Positions 7,421 to 9,222 of a stretch of DNA of 9,222 nucleotides are shown piece after piece. The stretch comes from an uncultured Capnocytophaga sp. (GTDB lineage Bacteria > Bacteroidota > Bacteroidia > Flavobacteriales > Flavobacteriaceae): assembly GCA_905372595.1 (NCBI GenBank), contig CAJPPS010000040.1:1-9222 (forward strand), written 5' to 3'. Position numbers and translations under genes: made by a program. The number at the start of each line of letters is the position of its first letter. Position 1 is the stretch's first letter. The notes under the pieces are model-generated. The model saw only the letters and a list, made by a program, of their open reading frames with translations, ran no database searches and was not told where the DNA came from.

Positions 7421-8190
7421 CTTTTTTGTAAAAATTGATATGTAATTTCAAAAAATTCTTTAGGTTTCTCCACCTGTACCCAGTGCCCTGCTTCGGCAAT
7501 GATTACCTCACTAGCCTTAGGAAAATGTTGCTTGATAAGAGGTATATCCTCCGGCAATACATAGTTGGATTTTCCTCCTATCACAAAAAGAGCCTCTCCC
7601 TCATATATAGTTCCTGTAGGAAGAGCAGTCCCTATTTCAGCTACTCTATCTTTAAGAACAGGTAAGTTGATACGTAATCCTAGCTCATCAGAAGTTTTTC
7701 TATAAACGTTCTTAAGCAGAAACTGCCTTATAGAAGGTTCTATAATGAACTTACCTAACTGCTGGTCAGCTTGTTCTCGAGTTTTTATCTGAGTAAAATC
7801 CAAAGTAGAAAGTGCGTCCAGTATCACTTTATGATGTACCGGATAATACTTAGGAGCCATATCCACCACAACTATACGTTCAGCACGCTCAGGATAAGTT
7901 ACTGCTAAAAGCATCGCTGTTTTCCCTCCCATAGAATGTCCTATGATAGGAGCTGAAGAAATCTGCTGGCTATCCATATAGTGTATTAAGTCCTCTACCA
8001 TTAGCTGATAAGAAAATTCCGAAGAATGAAAACTATGTCCGTGATTACGAGCATCTATCACATGCACTTGGTAACCTGCCTCTGCAAAACGAAGAGAGTG
8101 TGTACGCCAGTTATCCCCCATTCCTAGAAATCCGTGTAATATAATTAAGGGAGTTCCCTCACCTACTATCTGAGAATTAATAAGTTCCAT
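7417..8190 (-). CDS. Alpha/beta fold hydrolase, YbfF-like esterase
   Basis: A 257-residue cytoplasmic alpha/beta hydrolase without a signal peptide. Visible marks are the oxyanion-hole region LHGFLGMGDNW (18-28), DARNHGHS (46-53), the nucleophile elbow GHSMGG with Ser86, and the C-terminal catalytic His236 in AEAGHWVQVEKP. The usual acid position late in the fold is not Asp here (GGKSNYVL); instead Asp110 in VVDMAPKYY lies 24 residues after the serine, the same placement as the Ser-Asp-His triad reported for E. coli YbfF. This supports the YbfF subgroup, which hydrolyses short acyl esters in vitro; the physiological substrate is not known. The start at 8190 is 6 nt after the pdxJ stop and the stop overlaps the next gene by 4 nt, so it is part of the pdxJ operon. 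A role in vitamin B6 metabolism cannot be inferred from that alone. Confidence 0.9.
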   Translation of the reverse strand: MELINSQIVGEGTPLIILHGFLGMGDNWRTHSLRFAEAGYQVHVIDARNHGHSFHSSEFSYQLMVEDLIHYMDSQQISSAPIIGHSMGGKTAMLLAVTYPERAERIVVVDMAPKYYPVHHKVILDALSTLDFTQIKTREQADQQLGKFIIEPSIRQFLLKNVYRKTSDELGLRINLPVLKDRVAEIGTALPTGTIYEGEALFVIGGKSNYVLPEDIPLIKQHFPKASEVIIAEAGHWVQVEKPKEFFEITYQFLQKR

Positions 8191-8196
8191 TTTTTA

Positions 8197-8910
8197 TTAT
8201 TTAAGACGATACAAATACATACTCACCACATTCTGTAAGCCTAAATAAAGAGCTTCACTGATTAGAGCATGTCCTATAGATACTTCCAAAAGGGTAGGAA
8301 TATTTTCCTTGAAATAGCGCAGATTTTCTAGACTTAAATCGTGACCTGCATTAAGTCCCAATCCTACCTGATGTGCCACTTGAGCAGCTTGTACATAGGG
8401 AATTATAGCCTCTTTATTTCCTAAGGCATACCCCTTCGCATAAGCTTCTGTATAGAGCTCCACCCTATCAGTTCCAGTTTTAGCAGCTGTCTCTATCATA
8501 GAGGTGATAGGATCCACAAACAGAGAAGTACGTATTCCATTACGCTTAAACTCTGCTATTATCTCCGTAAGATAATCCTTATGAGTCACTGTATCCCAAC
8601 CCGCATTGGAGGTAAGCACATCCTCTCCATCAGGAACGAGTGTTACTTGTGTGGGTTTTATCTGTAGTACCAGATCTATAAATTTGGGGATTGGATTTCC
8701 TTCTATATTATATTCTGTATGTACAATTTTCTTAAGATCCAAAGCATCCTGATAGCGAATATGTCGTTCATCAGGGCGCGGATGAATCGTGATTCCTTCT
8801 GCTCCAAACTCTTGAATATCAGTAGCCACTTGTAATAAGTCAGGAACATTCCCTCCTCTTGAATTACGTAAGGTAGCTATTTTATTGATATTTACACTTA
8901 ATTTTGTCAT
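8197..8910 (-). CDS. pdxJ: Pyridoxine 5'-phosphate synthase (PdxJ)
   Basis: PdxJ condenses 1-deoxy-D-xylulose 5-phosphate with 3-amino-2-oxopropyl phosphate (3-hydroxy-1-aminoacetone 3-phosphate) to form pyridoxine 5'-phosphate, the last ring-closing step of the DXP-dependent vitamin B6 pathway. The 237 residues match the normal length of this TIM-barrel enzyme. Conserved parts include VNINKIATLRNSRGG (6-20), GITIHPRPDERHI (39-51) with His43, Arg45 and His50, Glu70 in YNIEGNP, TLVPD (90-94) and NAGHDLSLENL with His190; His43, Glu70 and His190 correspond to the catalytic trio of the family. The start is fixed by the strongly conserved N-terminus and a promoter just upstream. It leads the tight cluster pdxJ, hydrolase, YvlD-type and DUF6089-type genes. 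Its pathway partner pdxA is not in the window. Confidence 0.97.
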   Translation of the reverse strand: MTKLSVNINKIATLRNSRGGNVPDLLQVATDIQEFGAEGITIHPRPDERHIRYQDALDLKKIVHTEYNIEGNPIPKFIDLVLQIKPTQVTLVPDGEDVLTSNAGWDTVTHKDYLTEIIAEFKRNGIRTSLFVDPITSMIETAAKTGTDRVELYTEAYAKGYALGNKEAIIPYVQAAQVAHQVGLGLNAGHDLSLENLRYFKENIPTLLEVSIGHALISEALYLGLQNVVSMYLYRLK

Positions 8911-8932
8911 CTGTATTAGGTTTTAGAAAGTG

Positions 8933-8961
8933 CAAAGGTACAAAATTAATTTTGTAACAGC
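8933..8961 (-). promoter_or_regulatory. Bacteroidota-type promoter for pdxJ
   Basis: On the minus strand TACCTTTG (8940-8933) is a full match to the TAnnTTTG -7 box and is followed by CAC as in many such promoters. The -33 element is weak: the best candidate is GCTG (8961-8958) at 17-nt spacing. Transcription would begin near 8926, leaving a leader of about 15 nt before the pdxJ ATG. The outer TA of the box is shared with an 18-bp palindrome. Confidence 0.65.
8939..8956. repeat. 18-bp perfect palindrome in the pdxJ promoter spacer
   Basis: The sequence TACAAAATTAATTTTGTA is its own reverse complement over all 18 bases. It fills the spacer between the predicted -7 and -33 elements of pdxJ and overlaps the first two bases of the -7 box. 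That position suits an operator for a dimeric repressor, but the AT richness of the region makes chance palindromes easier and the binding protein, if any, is unknown. Confidence 0.6.
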
Positions 8962-8980
8962 CTTTATTAAGGATAAATAA

Positions 8981-9103
8981 CTATCCTCCGCAATTACAAT
9001 CGGGTCCTCCTCCGCATTTTTTCTTATTCTTAAAGAAAAATTTCTTCCCTAAAAAGAAGATAGCTATACCAACTAGTAAATAGGTAATAATATCCTGTAT
9101 CAT
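8981..9103 (-). CDS. FeoB-associated Cys-rich membrane protein
   Basis: A 40-residue protein too short for ordinary ORF calling. It begins MIQDIITYLLVGIAIFFLGK, with one membrane helix at about 5-19, then a basic stretch (KKFFFKNKKK) and a glycine- and cysteine-rich tail, CGGGPDCNCGG (cysteines 30, 36 and 38). This layout of short N-terminal helix, positive patch and clustered cysteines is that of the FeoB-associated Cys-rich membrane proteins (PF12669), often encoded by or near the ferrous iron transporter feoB. feoB is not in the window; it could lie to the right, but a promoter directly upstream suggests this gene is transcribed on its own. Binding of Fe(II) or an iron-sulfur cluster by the cysteines is an inference. 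The ATG at 9103-9101 is the only start that gives the complete helix. Confidence 0.85.
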   Translation of the reverse strand: MIQDIITYLLVGIAIFFLGKKFFFKNKKKCGGGPDCNCGG

Positions 9104-9121
9104 CTGTTCTTGTTTTCAATG

Positions 9122-9152
9122 CAAAGATATTCTTTTTTTCTCGAAGATAAAA
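9122..9152 (-). promoter_or_regulatory. Bacteroidota-type promoter for the Cys-rich membrane protein
   Basis: On the minus strand TATCTTTG (9129-9122) matches the TAnnTTTG -7 box fully and is followed by CATTG. Nineteen nt upstream lies TTTT (9152-9149), a 3-of-4 match to the -33 TTTG. Transcription would begin near 9116, leaving a leader of roughly 13 nt. The remaining bases to the window end (9153-9222) are AT-rich and show no gene that I can support. Confidence 0.65.
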
Positions 9153-9222
9153 AATAAATTTTCACAAATAAGCTCAAAACATATCTTATTGATTTACAAA
9201 TAAATACAAATCTATTCTGAAA

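Noticed and set aside
6987..7445. Plus-strand open frames of 60-150 codons across the window
   Set aside because: They lie opposite recognised genes, show no family features and are explained as reading-frame shadows.
8947..8954. Plus-strand promoter (TAATTTTG) within the palindrome
   Set aside because: It follows from the symmetry of the palindrome, and no plus-strand gene lies downstream.

Overview
The window reads as chromosomal core DNA of an AT-rich member of the Bacteroidota, most likely a flavobacterium. Three things point there: a uppS-bamA gene pair preceded by a DUF6089-type outer-membrane protein, almost no Shine-Dalgarno sequences, and three good matches to the Bacteroidota -7 promoter box (TAnnTTTG). 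Capnocytophaga is a plausible genus, but this is an impression from gene content and cannot be proven here. Every supported gene lies on the minus strand, so transcription runs from the right end to the left end.

From right to left: a 40-residue FeoB-associated Cys-rich membrane protein (8981-9103) with its own promoter; a 77-bp gap (8904-8980 including the gene start, 70 bp without it) with a second promoter overlapped by an 18-bp perfect palindrome; then a compact cluster made of pdxJ (vitamin B6 synthesis), a YbfF-like alpha/beta hydrolase, a four-helix YvlD-type membrane protein and a DUF6089-type outer-membrane protein. The junctions in this cluster are 6 nt, a 4-nt ATGA overlap and 10 nt. 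A 140-bp gap with a third promoter leads into uppS (undecaprenyl diphosphate synthase) and bamA (outer-membrane barrel assembly), which are separated by a single base. After a 114-bp gap holding a 16-bp-stem hairpin comes parC (topoisomerase IV subunit A). A heptamer tandem repeat begins inside the parC stop codon, and a probable partial gene runs off the left edge.

Together the uppS, bamA and DUF6089-type genes form an envelope-building group: UppS makes the lipid carrier for peptidoglycan and O-antigen, and BamA folds outer-membrane barrels, of which the DUF6089 protein may be one. pdxJ and parC are housekeeping genes attached to the same strand. I see no mobile element, CRISPR array, prophage, tRNA or rRNA, and no evidence of a novel multi-gene system. 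The most interesting signals are non-coding: the heptamer repeats in two gaps, the strand-specific hairpin and the promoter palindrome. Several gene starts are corrected here (bamA to 5487, the DUF6089 gene to 7068), and one gene too short for ordinary ORF calling was recovered.
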